Shown piece by piece: positions 1-8,024 of a DNA stretch of 60,298 nt. Origin of the DNA: Roseomonas acroporae. Its GTDB lineage: Bacteria; Pseudomonadota; Alphaproteobacteria; Acetobacterales; Acetobacteraceae. The DNA lies in contig NZ_JALPRX010000031.1 of NCBI RefSeq assembly GCF_023223525.1, positions 1-60,298 of the forward strand. The letters run 5' to 3'. The position numbers were made by a program, and so were the translations under genes. Numbering within the stretch: the stretch's first letter is position 1; each line of letters opens with the position of its first letter. The notes under the pieces are model-generated. The model did not search any database. It was not told where the DNA came from and saw only the letters and a list, made by a program, of their open reading frames with translations.

Positions 1-615
1 CCGGCCCGGGTCCGGCCCCTGACCGGACCCAGGTCGGACCAGATCCAGGTCGGACCAGGGCCCACGGCGCCCACCGCGCCGGATTTCCCGTCCCGGATGG
101 TTGTTGCGCTCATTCGTGTCCGGATTTTCCGGGAGTATCACGGACGATCCGTGCGGCGATGCTTCCTGTCGCCGTGGCGAATACTGCGATGGTACAGGAA
201 GCCGTATGCGTGGGCCGTAACGAAGATGCCACGCGATCCGTCACCGTGGAATGGCCTTCCGACGTTGTAATCCGTGAAGAAGTGGTAGAGCATATGACCA
301 ATCCGCGCCAGGATGCCGGCAGGATGCACCGCTTCGCGCGGCCGGGCAGACGCCCGTTCTTGTCTTTCCAGAAAAACGGAACAGGGAACGGAGCATGATG
401 CACGTGGCGATCGTGGACGGGCGTCCGCGTTTCCCGCCGGCCTCCGGGCGCCGGGGCGGCCCCGGCCATGGGGAAGGCGCACCGGCCCCGACCCGCACGG
501 GACGGGACGCGGTGGACCATGCCGCCACCTGTCGCCGCGGGGCGCGGATCCGCCACGTCCGGTCGCCCGCCGCGGCACCGGCCGCGGCAGTGTTCAACTC
601 TGTCAGGGTCGCTTC
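1..615. other. gene-free left edge, no supported gene
   Basis: About 615 bases precede the first convincing gene. Open frames exist on both strands, but their translations are arginine/proline-rich and look like GC-rich non-coding sequence. A 16-base unit starting CCAGGTCGGACC is tandemly duplicated at 29-60. The stretch from 240 to 310 is less GC-rich than its surroundings and could hold the promoter of the heptose kinase gene, but no clear -35/-10 pair was found. Confidence 0.5.
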
Positions 616-1644
616 ATGATCGTACGCGCACGAGCTCCCTTCCGCCTCGGCCTCGCGGGCGGCGGCACCGATGTCTCGCCCTACATGGACGAGTACGGCG
701 GTGCGGTGCTGAACGCGACCATCGCCAGCCACGCCTGGGTCACGCTGCGTTCCGGCGGCAGCGAGGTGGTGCTGGAGAGCGCGGATACGGGCCTCTCCGC
801 CCGGTACCCCGCGACGGGCTCGCCCATGCCGCGCGACGGGGTGCTGGACCTGGTCAAGGCGGTGCACGACCGCATCGTGCGCGAATTCCACCACGGCCGC
901 CCGCTGCCGCTCACGATCCAGACCTACAGCGAGGCGCCGCCGGGCTCCGGCCTGGGCTCCTCCTCCACCCTCGTCGTCGCGCTGATCCAGGCCTACGAGG
1001 AGCTCCTGAAGCTGCCGCTCGGCGAGTACGACATCGCCCGCCTCGCCTTCCAGATCGAGCGCGAGGACATGGCCCTGGCCGGCGGCCGGCAGGACCAGTA
1101 CGCGGCGGCCTTCGGCGGCTTCAACTTCATGGAGTTCACCGCCGGCGAGCGGGTCATCGTCAACCCGCTGCGCATCAAGCCCGACACGGTGCGCGAGCTG
1201 GAGGCCCGGATGCTGGTCTGCTTCACCGGCGTCAGCCGCGAGAGCGCGCGCATCATCGAGGACCAGCGCAGCAACGTCCTCGCCGGCGTGCAGAAGTCCA
1301 TCGACGCCATGCACAACCTCAAGGCGAACGCCGTCGCCATGAAGGAGGCGCTGCTGCACGGCGACCTGGACGGCATGGCCGAGGTGCTGCGCGAAGGCTG
1401 GCAGTCGAAGCGCGCCATGGCCGCGGGCATCAGCAACTCCCACATCGAGGAACTCTGGGACATCGCCGCCGAATCCGGCGCCTATGCCGGCAAGGTGTCC
1501 GGCGCCGGCGGCGGCGGCTTCATGATGTTCTTCTGCCCGCTGGAAAAGAAGCCGACCATCATCTCGCGCCTGGAGGCGCGGGGATGCCGCGTCGCGGCCG
1601 TTGTCTTCACGGCGGAAGGCGCCAACGCATGGTCGGTCCGCTGA
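616..1644 (+). CDS. hddA: GHMP-family sugar kinase, D-glycero-alpha-D-manno-heptose 7-phosphate kinase type
   Basis: Predicted cytoplasmic kinase of 342 residues that would phosphorylate the anomeric carbon of a heptose 7-phosphate in the GDP-heptose pathway for surface polysaccharide. The N-terminus carries the substrate-side motif RLGLAGGGTD (residues 10-19). The GHMP ATP-binding glycine/serine loop PPGSGLGSSS lies near residues 108-118, and the C-terminal GHMP motif SGAGGGGFMMF near residues 293-304. Length fits the HddA family. I chose the ATG at 616 because the conserved fold begins there; the frame remains open upstream but that part is not conserved-looking. A nucleotidyltransferase of the same pathway follows 309 bases downstream. 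The stop codon sits inside a 15-base tandem duplication. Other GHMP sugar kinases (fucokinase-like) are an alternative. Confidence 0.82.
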   Translation: MIVRARAPFRLGLAGGGTDVSPYMDEYGGAVLNATIASHAWVTLRSGGSEVVLESADTGLSARYPATGSPMPRDGVLDLVKAVHDRIVREFHHGRPLPLTIQTYSEAPPGSGLGSSSTLVVALIQAYEELLKLPLGEYDIARLAFQIEREDMALAGGRQDQYAAAFGGFNFMEFTAGERVIVNPLRIKPDTVRELEARMLVCFTGVSRESARIIEDQRSNVLAGVQKSIDAMHNLKANAVAMKEALLHGDLDGMAEVLREGWQSKRAMAAGISNSHIEELWDIAAESGAYAGKVSGAGGGGFMMFFCPLEKKPTIISRLEARGCRVAAVVFTAEGANAWSVR

Positions 1645-1661
1645 TCGTCGGTCCGCTGATC
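1632..1661. repeat. 15-base tandem duplication over the hddA stop codon
   Basis: The unit GTCGGTCCGCTGATC occurs at 1632-1646 and again at 1647-1661, followed by a partial third copy. The first copy contains the TGA stop of the kinase, and the second repeats the same in-frame TGA. It is one of many short duplications at gene boundaries in this window. Confidence 0.9.
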
Positions 1662-1953
1662 GTCGGGGCGGCGTCCGCGGGGCGCCGCGGCGCCCGCCGC
1701 CGGGGCGCGGGATAGCGCGCGCCGCGGGCCGGCAGGGCCACGGGCCCGGGCCGCCCCGCGCGCAGCCTCCCACGCGGCGCCCCCGTGCCGAGGTCCGTCC
1801 CGCCGTCGGGGAGGGTCCCCGCCGCGGTACGGACACCTCCTGCGGCATTCCGCCCCGCTCGCCGGCCGGCGGCGCGCCGCGCATCCTTGAAGGACACAGC
1901 ATGCCTGCTCCTGCACGAGGCGCCCTGTCCGGCGTCACCACGCCGTGCCGGCC
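1662..1953. other. intergenic spacer, nothing recognised
   Basis: About 290 bases of extremely GC-rich spacer between the kinase and the nucleotidyltransferase. No gene, hairpin with a T-run or clear promoter was found. Its length suggests the second gene may have its own promoter. Confidence 0.4.
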
Positions 1954-2658
1954 ATGAAGCCGCTCGGTCTCGACGCCGTGGTCCTCGCCGGCGGGCTGGG
2001 AACACGGCTCCGCAGCGTGGTGAGCGACGTGCCGAAGCCGATGGCGCCGGTCGCCGGCCGGCCCTTCCTGGCCTGGCTGCTGGACCGGCTGGCCCGCGCC
2101 GGCGTCGCGCGCGTGGTGCTCTCGACCGGCTATCTCGGCCACGTCATCCGCGACACCATCGGCGAGCGGCACGCGGGGATGGAGATCGACTACGTGCAGG
2201 AGGAGTCGCCGCTCGGCACCGGCGGCGCGACCTACGCGGCGCTGGGCGCCTGCACGACGGAACGGGCCATCGTCCTGAACGGGGATACGTGGCTGGAGGC
2301 CGACCTGCGCGCCATGGCAACGCTGGCCCCGGAGGCCGACCTCGTCCTGGCCGTGCGCCGCGTGCCCGACCGGAGCCGGTACGGCAGCATCCTGACGCGG
2401 AACGGCCGGGTGACGGGCGTGGCCGAGAAGGGCGGCAGCGGACCGGGCCTCATCAACGGCGGCATCTACGTGATGCGGCGCGACATGCCGCAGGTCCGGC
2501 CGCAGCCGGAGCGCTTCTCGCTCGAGACGGCGCTGCTGGCCGAGCCGGGCGAGCTGGACGTGCGCTCCTACACCGCCGAGGGCGAATTCCTCGATATCGG
2601 GACGCCGGAGGACTTCGCGGCGGCGCAGGACCTGATCCCGCTCTGGGCGACCCGCTGA
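1954..2658 (+). CDS. hddC: sugar-phosphate nucleotidyltransferase, HddC-like
   Basis: Predicted cytoplasmic enzyme of 234 residues transferring a nucleotide (probably GMP) to heptose 1-phosphate. The signature AVVLAGGLGTRLRSV near residues 8-22, followed by the conserved PKPMAPVAGRPFL, marks the nucleotidyltransferase fold. LNGDTWLEAD near residues 108-117 supplies the metal-binding aspartate, and FLDIGTPEDF near the C-terminus is typical of the family. The pairing with a heptose kinase points to D-glycero-D-manno-heptose rather than mannose or glucose. Start at the ATG; a GTG three codons upstream is also possible. GmhA and GmhB partners are not in the window. Specificity between GDP- and ADP-linked sugars cannot be read from the sequence. 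Confidence 0.78.
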   Translation: MKPLGLDAVVLAGGLGTRLRSVVSDVPKPMAPVAGRPFLAWLLDRLARAGVARVVLSTGYLGHVIRDTIGERHAGMEIDYVQEESPLGTGGATYAALGACTTERAIVLNGDTWLEADLRAMATLAPEADLVLAVRRVPDRSRYGSILTRNGRVTGVAEKGGSGPGLINGGIYVMRRDMPQVRPQPERFSLETALLAEPGELDVRSYTAEGEFLDIGTPEDFAAAQDLIPLWATR

Positions 2659-2820
2659 GGCACCCGCCGAAGCTTCCGCGGCCTGCATCGTGAGCGTGTC
2701 GCGCCGCAACCGGCCGGCGCTTGCGCGCTGCTGACCCGCTGGTCGCTCTCGACCGCCCCGGCGTCGCGCGCGACCGCGGGGAGCACAAGGTGGGCCAGCG
2801 CGCCTCCTGGGCGGGCGGCC

Positions 2821-3132
2821 CGCGCTTCGCTCGTCCATCCCGCGCGGACCGCGCATGGCCTGCTCGGGCTCGCCATGGCGGACGGGCCGAAGAACCGGGC
2901 GCAGACGCGGCTCGCCGCCATCGCCCCGCTCGGCCGGCGCTTCGCCGGGCCGATCCTGGCGGGAGACCGGATCCAGGCATCGGTCGAGGTCACGGCGCTG
3001 CGGCCGACGCGGCACGCGGACCGCGGCATCGTCGCGCTGGGATTCGACCTGCGCACGCGGCGCGGCGACACGGTGCAGGAAGGCGGGAACGGCATGATGG
3101 TGCACCGGCGCGTGCCGGGAGGATGCCGGTGA
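2821..3132 (+). pseudogene. decayed C-terminal half of a MaoC/hot-dog dehydratase
   Basis: A frame of about 100 codons without a sensible start encodes the C-terminal half of a MaoC-like acyl dehydratase. Visible pieces are LVHPARTAHGLLGLAMADG (helix after the active site), GRRFAGPILAGDRIQASVEV, and ALRPTRHADRGIVALGF followed by a terminal VHRR. The same order is seen in the intact MaoC protein encoded at 13488-13982. The N-terminal half with the catalytic Asp/His pair is missing, and upstream frames do not restore it. Either an old truncation or a frameshifted remnant; 160 bases separate it from hddC. Confidence 0.6.
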
Positions 3133-3306
3133 CGCGCCCCGCGGATGCGGCCGGCCTTCCGGTGACGCGGCCGCGCCCGTCCCCGGAAGTCTGACGCGGC
3201 TTTCATCCCGGCAGCGTCACGGCTCCATCGCGGCGGTGGCCTGATCCTTCCGCCGGCCTCCGGACCGATCCCCGATCCGCCGCCCGGCTGCAGAAGGTTC
3301 GGTGCC

Positions 3307-3720
3307 ATGCGTCGACCGACATTCTTCCTCGCCGCCGCCCTGGCCCTCGGGGCGCTGGCGTCCACGCCCGTCCTGGCGCAGGGCGTTCCGCACGGGACGC
3401 CCGGCGTGGCGGCCGCGCCGCCCGCCGTGCCGGCGTCTCTCCTCGTCCCCGCCGTCGCCTGGGCCGACGATGCCGGCGGCCGGCCTGCGGCGCCGGTCAT
3501 CCGGGTCGCCGATGGCTGCGGTCCCGGCGGCTGGCGCGGCCCCTGGGGCGCCTGCCATGGCGGCTGGGCAGGGCCGGTGCCCGGCTACTACGCGCCGCCG
3601 CCCCCGCCCCCGGCCTACTACGCCGGCAATGGCTGCCCGCCCGGCTTCTGGCGCGGCCCGTGGGGGCATTGCCGCGACACCCCCTATCACGGCCGGCTGC
3701 CGGACGGCGGCTGGCAGTAG
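3307..3720 (+). CDS. small secreted Gly/Trp/Cys protein with GCG/CRPN-like repeats
   Basis: Protein of 137 residues with a clear signal peptide (about residues 1-25, ending VLAQG). After a proline/alanine-rich linker come two related modules: DGCGPGGWRGPWGACHGGW near residues 65-83 and NGCPPGFWRGPWGHCRDT near residues 108-125. They are separated by a PYYAPPPPPPP-type hinge. The Cys-Gly-Pro...GPWG.Cys spacing resembles the short exported proteins known from Methylobacterium and Acetobacteraceae as GCG_CRPN proteins, whose role is unknown. Two Cys per module suggest a disulfide or metal-binding hairpin in the periplasm. It stands alone between the MaoC remnant and a convergent operon. Confidence 0.7.
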   Translation: MRRPTFFLAAALALGALASTPVLAQGVPHGTPGVAAAPPAVPASLLVPAVAWADDAGGRPAAPVIRVADGCGPGGWRGPWGACHGGWAGPVPGYYAPPPPPPAYYAGNGCPPGFWRGPWGHCRDTPYHGRLPDGGWQ

Positions 3721-3750
3721 GCGGCAGGGCGACGCCGCGGCCCTCTCGCG

Positions 3751-3777
3751 GCCCGGCCGGCACCGGCACGGCCGGGC
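3751..3777. terminator. GC-rich hairpin between convergent genes
   Basis: Perfect 9-base arms GCCCGGCCG (3751-3759) and CGGCCGGGC (3769-3777) with a 9-base loop, placed between the ends of the small secreted protein gene and the convergent binding-protein gene. There is no T-run, so it is a candidate for a bidirectional or Rho-assisted end rather than a classic intrinsic terminator. Confidence 0.4.
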
Positions 3778-3858
3778 AGCAACGATCCCGTCGCCGATCG
3801 GCGATGGACGGCCAGGCGGCCCCGCCGGAGATCGACGCGGGCGCCGCACCGGCCCCGC

Positions 3859-4926
3859 TCAGTTGCCCGTCCAGCCCCGCGCCTGCGCCTCGACGGCGGA
3901 GCGGTCCCAGGCATTGATCTGCTCGACGAATTGGTTGGTGTAGGCGCGCGCCGGGTCGAAATCCTGCGGCAGCTCGCCGGCCTCCTTCATCTGGTCCGCC
4001 ACGCGCTTCCACTGCGCCGGCAGGCTCTCGCCGTAATTGGCGACTCCGTTCAGCGCATAGCTGTTGAAGCGCGCGAGGAACACCCGGCGCGCCTCCTCCA
4101 GCAGCCTCGCCTCGTCGCCGCCCTGCGGCTTCGTCTGCGGATAGGCGCGCCAGTGGATGCGGATGGCGGCATCGGGGTTGGCCAGGCCGAAATGCACCGC
4201 CTTGGCGATGGCGCGGCACATGCCCACCACGAGCTGCGGCCTGTCGCGGATCATCTCCTCGCGCGCGATCACGGCGTTGCCGAACAGCTCGTTGAAGTAG
4301 CCGGGACGGAATTCGGTGAACTCCATGCCGCGGTTCTCGAGGCCGGCGACCGCCGTGTCCCAGGAGATCCAGCCGGCGATGTCGCCGCGCCGCAGCGCCA
4401 GCAGCGCCGGCGCCCCGGTGCCGGTCGCCACCAGCCGGATGTCCTTCTGCATGTCGATGCCGGCTTCCTTGAACATCGCCGCGGCATAGGGCGAGGGGCC
4501 GAGCACCGGCATGCCCACGGCCTTGCCCTTCAGCTCGGCGAGCGAGGCGATGCCGGAGGCCTTGGTGACGACGATGCGCGAGATGGGCTGGCGCGCGTGC
4601 ATGTACACCGCCCGGAGCGGGATGCCGCGCACCTGCGCCTGCATCAGCTCCTCGCCGACGATGCTGATGAAGTCGATGTTGCCGGCCGAGATGAGCTGCA
4701 GCCCGGCCGTGTTCCCGGCGATGCCGAACACCTCGCTCTGCAGCCCCTCCTCGCGCCAGTAGCCGAGCGCCTGCGGCAGCGACGAATGGCCGGCATGGCC
4801 GGTGGAGATGTCGGTGGTGGTCGGCCCGAAGCTGGTCCTGACCAGCGCCTGCGCCCAGGCCGGCACGACGGCGACGAGGCCGGCGGTGGCGAGGGCGCCG
4901 GTCAGCAGGGTACGGCGTTGGGTCAT
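3859..4926 (-). CDS. ABC transporter periplasmic substrate-binding protein, NMT1/SsuA-like
   Basis: Receptor of 355 residues with a Tat/Sec-type leader (MTQRRTLLTGALATAGL then cleavage near PAWAQA) and an NMT1/THI5-like body typical of aromatic-acid, sulfonate or nitrate importers (TSFGPTTTDISTGHAGHSSL near residues 35-55). It is the last gene of the minus-strand Rieske/ABC operon. Its ATG overlaps the TGA of the upstream permease by four bases (ATGA), implying translational coupling. It would deliver the operon's substrate to the two SsuC-like permeases. The substrate is unknown; presence of two Rieske oxygenases favours an aromatic or similar ring compound. Confidence 0.85.
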   Translation of the reverse strand: MTQRRTLLTGALATAGLVAVVPAWAQALVRTSFGPTTTDISTGHAGHSSLPQALGYWREEGLQSEVFGIAGNTAGLQLISAGNIDFISIVGEELMQAQVRGIPLRAVYMHARQPISRIVVTKASGIASLAELKGKAVGMPVLGPSPYAAAMFKEAGIDMQKDIRLVATGTGAPALLALRRGDIAGWISWDTAVAGLENRGMEFTEFRPGYFNELFGNAVIAREEMIRDRPQLVVGMCRAIAKAVHFGLANPDAAIRIHWRAYPQTKPQGGDEARLLEEARRVFLARFNSYALNGVANYGESLPAQWKRVADQMKEAGELPQDFDPARAYTNQFVEQINAWDRSAVEAQARGWTGN

Positions 4927-5765
4927 GTCCGGCTCGGCTCCGCTTGCGGGGACCAGAACAGCAGGCGGCGGCGCGCCGCCTGCACGAGGGCGTAGGCGAG
5001 GACGCCGATGGCGCCGAGCACCAGCAGGATGGCGAAGACCTGCGGGATGTCCATGCGCGCATTGGCCTGCACGATGAGGTAGCCGAGCCCGGCCGAGGCG
5101 CCGACGAACTCGCCGACGATGGCGCCGGTCATCGCGAACACCACGGCGATCGAGAGGCCGGAGAAGATCTGCGGCAGGGCGTTGGGCAGGCGGACGCTGG
5201 CGAAGCAGCGCCACCGCCCGGCGCCGAGCGCGCGCAGCACGTCGAGCTGCCCGCGGTCGCAGCCGCGCAGCCCGGCCAGGGTCGTCACCAGCACCGGGAA
5301 GAAGGAGATGACGGCCGCGACGGCGATCTTGGAGGATGGCCCGAAGCCGAACCAGACCACCAGCAGCGGTGCCAGCGCGATCTTGGGCATGGTCTGGATG
5401 GCGACCAGCCAGGGATAGACGGCACGCTCCAGGATGCGGAATTCCGCGACCAGCGTGCCGACCACCAGGCCCGCCGCCACCGCGATGGCGAAGCCCGCCG
5501 CCGCCTCGCCCATCGTCACCAGCGCGTGCCACGGCAGGGAGAGGTCGGCGAGCCCCGCGCCCAGCGCGACCAGCACCGCGGAAGGGGCCGGCAGCACGAA
5601 GCGGCCGACCAGGCCGCCACGCACCGCCGCCTCCCAGAGCAGCAGCAGCGCCAGCGCCAGCAGCGGCGTCAGCAGCAGCTCCGGCCGGCGCCGCAGGGCG
5701 GCCCGCAGCGCCGGCCAGGGCATGGCGCGCGGGCGTGGCAGGCGGGAGGCGGTGGCCTGCAGCAT
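4923..5765 (-). CDS. ABC transporter permease, SsuC/TauC-like (first copy)
   Basis: Inner-membrane permease of about 280 residues with around six hydrophobic segments and the BPD-type cytoplasmic loop (LRALGAGRWRCFASVRLPNA near residues 170-190) that contacts the ATPase. I chose the ATG giving MLQATASRL because GGAGGAG sits six bases upstream; longer starts have no ribosome binding site. It lies just downstream of the ATPase gene and overlaps the binding-protein gene. A second, distinct permease of the same family occurs earlier in the operon, so the pair may form a heterodimeric channel. Confidence 0.83.
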   Translation of the reverse strand: MLQATASRLPRPRAMPWPALRAALRRRPELLLTPLLALALLLLWEAAVRGGLVGRFVLPAPSAVLVALGAGLADLSLPWHALVTMGEAAAGFAIAVAAGLVVGTLVAEFRILERAVYPWLVAIQTMPKIALAPLLVVWFGFGPSSKIAVAAVISFFPVLVTTLAGLRGCDRGQLDVLRALGAGRWRCFASVRLPNALPQIFSGLSIAVVFAMTGAIVGEFVGASAGLGYLIVQANARMDIPQVFAILLVLGAIGVLAYALVQAARRRLLFWSPQAEPSRT

Positions 5766-5844
5766 CGCGGTCTCCTCCGTCATGCCGGCGGACCGGCGCA
5801 TCGGACCCCGGACGAGGTCCGGACCTCCGGGCGCCGGCTCGGCG

Positions 5845-5872
5845 GGGCCCGATTCAATGGGCCCGATTCAAT
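5845..5872. repeat. 14-base tandem duplication over the ATPase stop codon
   Basis: GGGCCCGATTCAAT is repeated directly at 5845-5858 and 5859-5872, with a partial third copy running into the gene. Read on the minus strand, the second unit contains the TGA stop (5868-5870) of the ABC ATPase and the first contains a further downstream TGA. Confidence 0.9.
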
Positions 5873-6662
5873 GGGCCAGGGTCACCGTGGCCGGGGCGCC
5901 GCCCTCCTCCAGCAGGCCGCGTATGCGCAGCACGGTGGCGGCGAAGGCCGGCGCGGCGATGATGTCGAGGCCGCGCGGGCGCGGCAGCTCGATCGGGATG
6001 GCGTCGACGATGCGGCCGGGCCGGCTCGACATCACCAGCACGCGGTCGCTGAGGAAGACCGATTCCGCGATGGAGTGCGTGATCAGGAACACCGTCTTGC
6101 CGGCCTCGGCGGCGATCCGCGCCAGCTCCACGTTCATGCTGTCGCGCGTCATGGCGTCGAGCGCGCCGAAGGGCTCGTCGAGCAGCAGGATGGCGGGGTC
6201 GTGCACCAGGGCGCGGGCGATGGCGACGCGCTGGCGCATGCCGCCGGAAAGCTCGCCGGGCAGCTTGCGCTCGAACCCGGCGAGCCCCACGAGGCGCAGC
6301 AGCGCCTCGGCGCGGGGCCGCATGGCCTTCCGGTCGAGGCCGAGGACCTCGACCGGCAGCATGACGTTGGCGAGAACGTTGCGCCAGGGCATCAGGTTGG
6401 CGTCCTGGAACACCACGCCGATGTCCCGGCTCGGCCCGTGCAGCGCCCGCCCGCCCACCACGACGCTGCCCGTGTAGCCGCCGAGCAGCCCGGCCAGGAT
6501 GCGCATCACCGTGGTCTTGCCGCAGCCCGAGGGGCCGACCAGGGAGACGAACTCGCCCGGCGCCACGTCGAGCGTGATGCGCGACAGCGCCTGCACGCGC
6601 TCGCCGCCCGCGGTGGGGTAGACCTTGCTCAGCTCGCGGACGGCGATCAGCGATGCCGACAT
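5868..6662 (-). CDS. ABC transporter ATP-binding protein, SsuB/TauB-like
   Basis: ATPase of 264 residues. Walker A is GPSGCGKTT (about residues 43-51), Q-loop VVFQDANLMPW, ABC signature LSGGMRQRVAIARAL and Walker B ILLLDEPFGALD, followed by an H-loop THSIAES. The pattern GALDAMTR is typical of the nitrate/sulfonate/taurine importer class. Start chosen at MSASLIAV because GGAGG lies five bases upstream; an in-frame ATG four codons earlier overlaps that ribosome binding site. It is the only ATPase in an operon with two permeases, so it presumably energises both. Located between the first Rieske gene and the first permease. Confidence 0.88.
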   Translation of the reverse strand: MSASLIAVRELSKVYPTAGGERVQALSRITLDVAPGEFVSLVGPSGCGKTTVMRILAGLLGGYTGSVVVGGRALHGPSRDIGVVFQDANLMPWRNVLANVMLPVEVLGLDRKAMRPRAEALLRLVGLAGFERKLPGELSGGMRQRVAIARALVHDPAILLLDEPFGALDAMTRDSMNVELARIAAEAGKTVFLITHSIAESVFLSDRVLVMSSRPGRIVDAIPIELPRPRGLDIIAAPAFAATVLRIRGLLEEGGAPATVTLAH

Positions 6663-6689
6663 CCCGGCCTCCATCCCTGCGCCCGGCCC

Positions 6690-7853
6690 TCAGGGCGCGG
6701 CGTTGCCGACCACGCGGTCGAGGATCCACAGGTCGTGGTCGTGCACCAGCCTGTCCTGCGGCGTGAAGCAGCCCGGCCGGTTGAAGGCGGATTCGGCGCC
6801 GCGCTGCTGGCGCTCGGCGGCGATCACGTCCTCGTCGCGGACCTTGTCGGCGTACTTCAGGTACAGCCCCAGCACCTCCTCGAAGTCCGGCGTCTGCGTG
6901 GTGGACTTCGGCACCATGGTGGTGGTGAAGAGGCGGCAGTTGCCGGGTCCCTCGGGATGGATCTCGGTGCAGCTCACCATGTCCACCGCGAAGCCGATCA
7001 TCGCGTTGGCGTGGACGTAGGGGAAGAAGGTGCCGATCTTGAGCTCGGGCGGCAGGTCCAGCTCGGGGAACTTCCTCTGCCCCTCCGGCGTGCCACGGCT
7101 GCCGTTGAAGTAGGTGTAGTGCATCAGGTAGTTGCCGAGGTGGATCGCCGGGTCGTGGAAGTCCCGCTTCGAGACCCGCTTCCTGTTCAGCGTGGTCTGG
7201 TGGACGAAGGGCACGTGGTAGCCATCGCTCCAGTTCTCGGCGTAGAACTTCCAGTTGGAGCGGACCGGGAATTCGCGCCGGGCGACGCAGACCATCTCGT
7301 CGGTCCTCCAGGGCGCCACGCGCTCCGGCAGGTCGCCGAGATAGGAAAGGAGGTCGGGCGCGTCGGGATCGAGGTTGATCCACATCAGCCCGCACCAGAC
7401 CTCCAGCCGGATCCGGCTCAGCCCGTGCCCGGCCTTGCGGAAGCTGTCGCTCTCCTCGAAGAGCGGGGTGCCGACCAGCTCGCCTTCCAGCGAGAAGGCC
7501 CAGGCATGGTAGGGGCACTTCATCACGTTGCACTGCCCCTCGCCCTCCAGGATGATGGAGCCGCGATGGGTGCAGGAGTTGATGAAGGCGCGCACCTGCA
7601 TGTCCTTGCCGCGCACCACGATCAGCGGCACGTCGGCGTAGTCGAGCGTGATGTAGCTGCCGGGCTCGGGCACGCGGCTCTGGTGGCCGATGCAGTTCCA
7701 GTAGCGGTGGAAGATGCGCTCCTTCTCCCGCTGGTAGAAGCGGGGCGAGGTGTAGCACCAGGGCGGCAGGGTCTCGGCCTGGTCGAAGGAGCGGCGGACG
7801 CCGAGGAAATGGCGGGGATCGAACAGGTCATCCGGTTCCGTCATCGCGCGCAT
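6690..7853 (-). CDS. Rieske non-heme iron oxygenase, alpha subunit (first copy)
   Basis: Oxygenase large subunit of 387 residues, expected to be cytoplasmic. The Rieske [2Fe-2S] site is the pair CTHRG (near residue 94) and CPYHAW (near residue 114). The catalytic mononuclear iron motif NWSDGYHVPFVHQ near residues 205-217 gives the two histidines. It would add oxygen to, or demethylate, a substrate imported by the neighbouring ABC system. No ferredoxin or reductase gene is present in the operon, so electrons must come from a partner encoded elsewhere. AGGAG seven bases upstream supports the ATG at 7853. An 18-base triplicated repeat lies immediately upstream. Confidence 0.86.
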   Translation of the reverse strand: MRAMTEPDDLFDPRHFLGVRRSFDQAETLPPWCYTSPRFYQREKERIFHRYWNCIGHQSRVPEPGSYITLDYADVPLIVVRGKDMQVRAFINSCTHRGSIILEGEGQCNVMKCPYHAWAFSLEGELVGTPLFEESDSFRKAGHGLSRIRLEVWCGLMWINLDPDAPDLLSYLGDLPERVAPWRTDEMVCVARREFPVRSNWKFYAENWSDGYHVPFVHQTTLNRKRVSKRDFHDPAIHLGNYLMHYTYFNGSRGTPEGQRKFPELDLPPELKIGTFFPYVHANAMIGFAVDMVSCTEIHPEGPGNCRLFTTTMVPKSTTQTPDFEEVLGLYLKYADKVRDEDVIAAERQQRGAESAFNRPGCFTPQDRLVHDHDLWILDRVVGNAAP

Positions 7854-7863
7854 TCGGCCGCTC

Positions 7864-7917
7864 CTTCGTTGTGCCCGTCGGCTTCGTTTTGCCCGTCGGC
7901 TTCGTTGTGCCTGTCGG
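7864..7917. repeat. 18-base tandem triplication just upstream of the first Rieske gene
   Basis: Three consecutive 18-base units (7864-7881, 7882-7899, 7900-7917) beginning CTTCGTTGTGCC or a one-base variant. They lie between the stop of the second permease and the start of the first Rieske oxygenase, and the last unit as read on the minus strand abuts the ribosome binding site. Confidence 0.9.
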
Positions 7918-8024
7918 CATCCCGCCCGAACCCAGCAGGTTTCGTGCCAGCGCCCCGCGCTGCTGCGTGGCGCGTGCCACCTATCGGGCTGCCACCCGGC
8001 CGTGCCGCCGCCGGCGCCATCCGG

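Noticed and set aside
241-3105. Very long minus-strand open frame opposite the heptose genes
   Set aside because: It lies antisense to two well-supported genes, is Arg/Ala/Gly-rich without motifs and is a consequence of GC3 bias.
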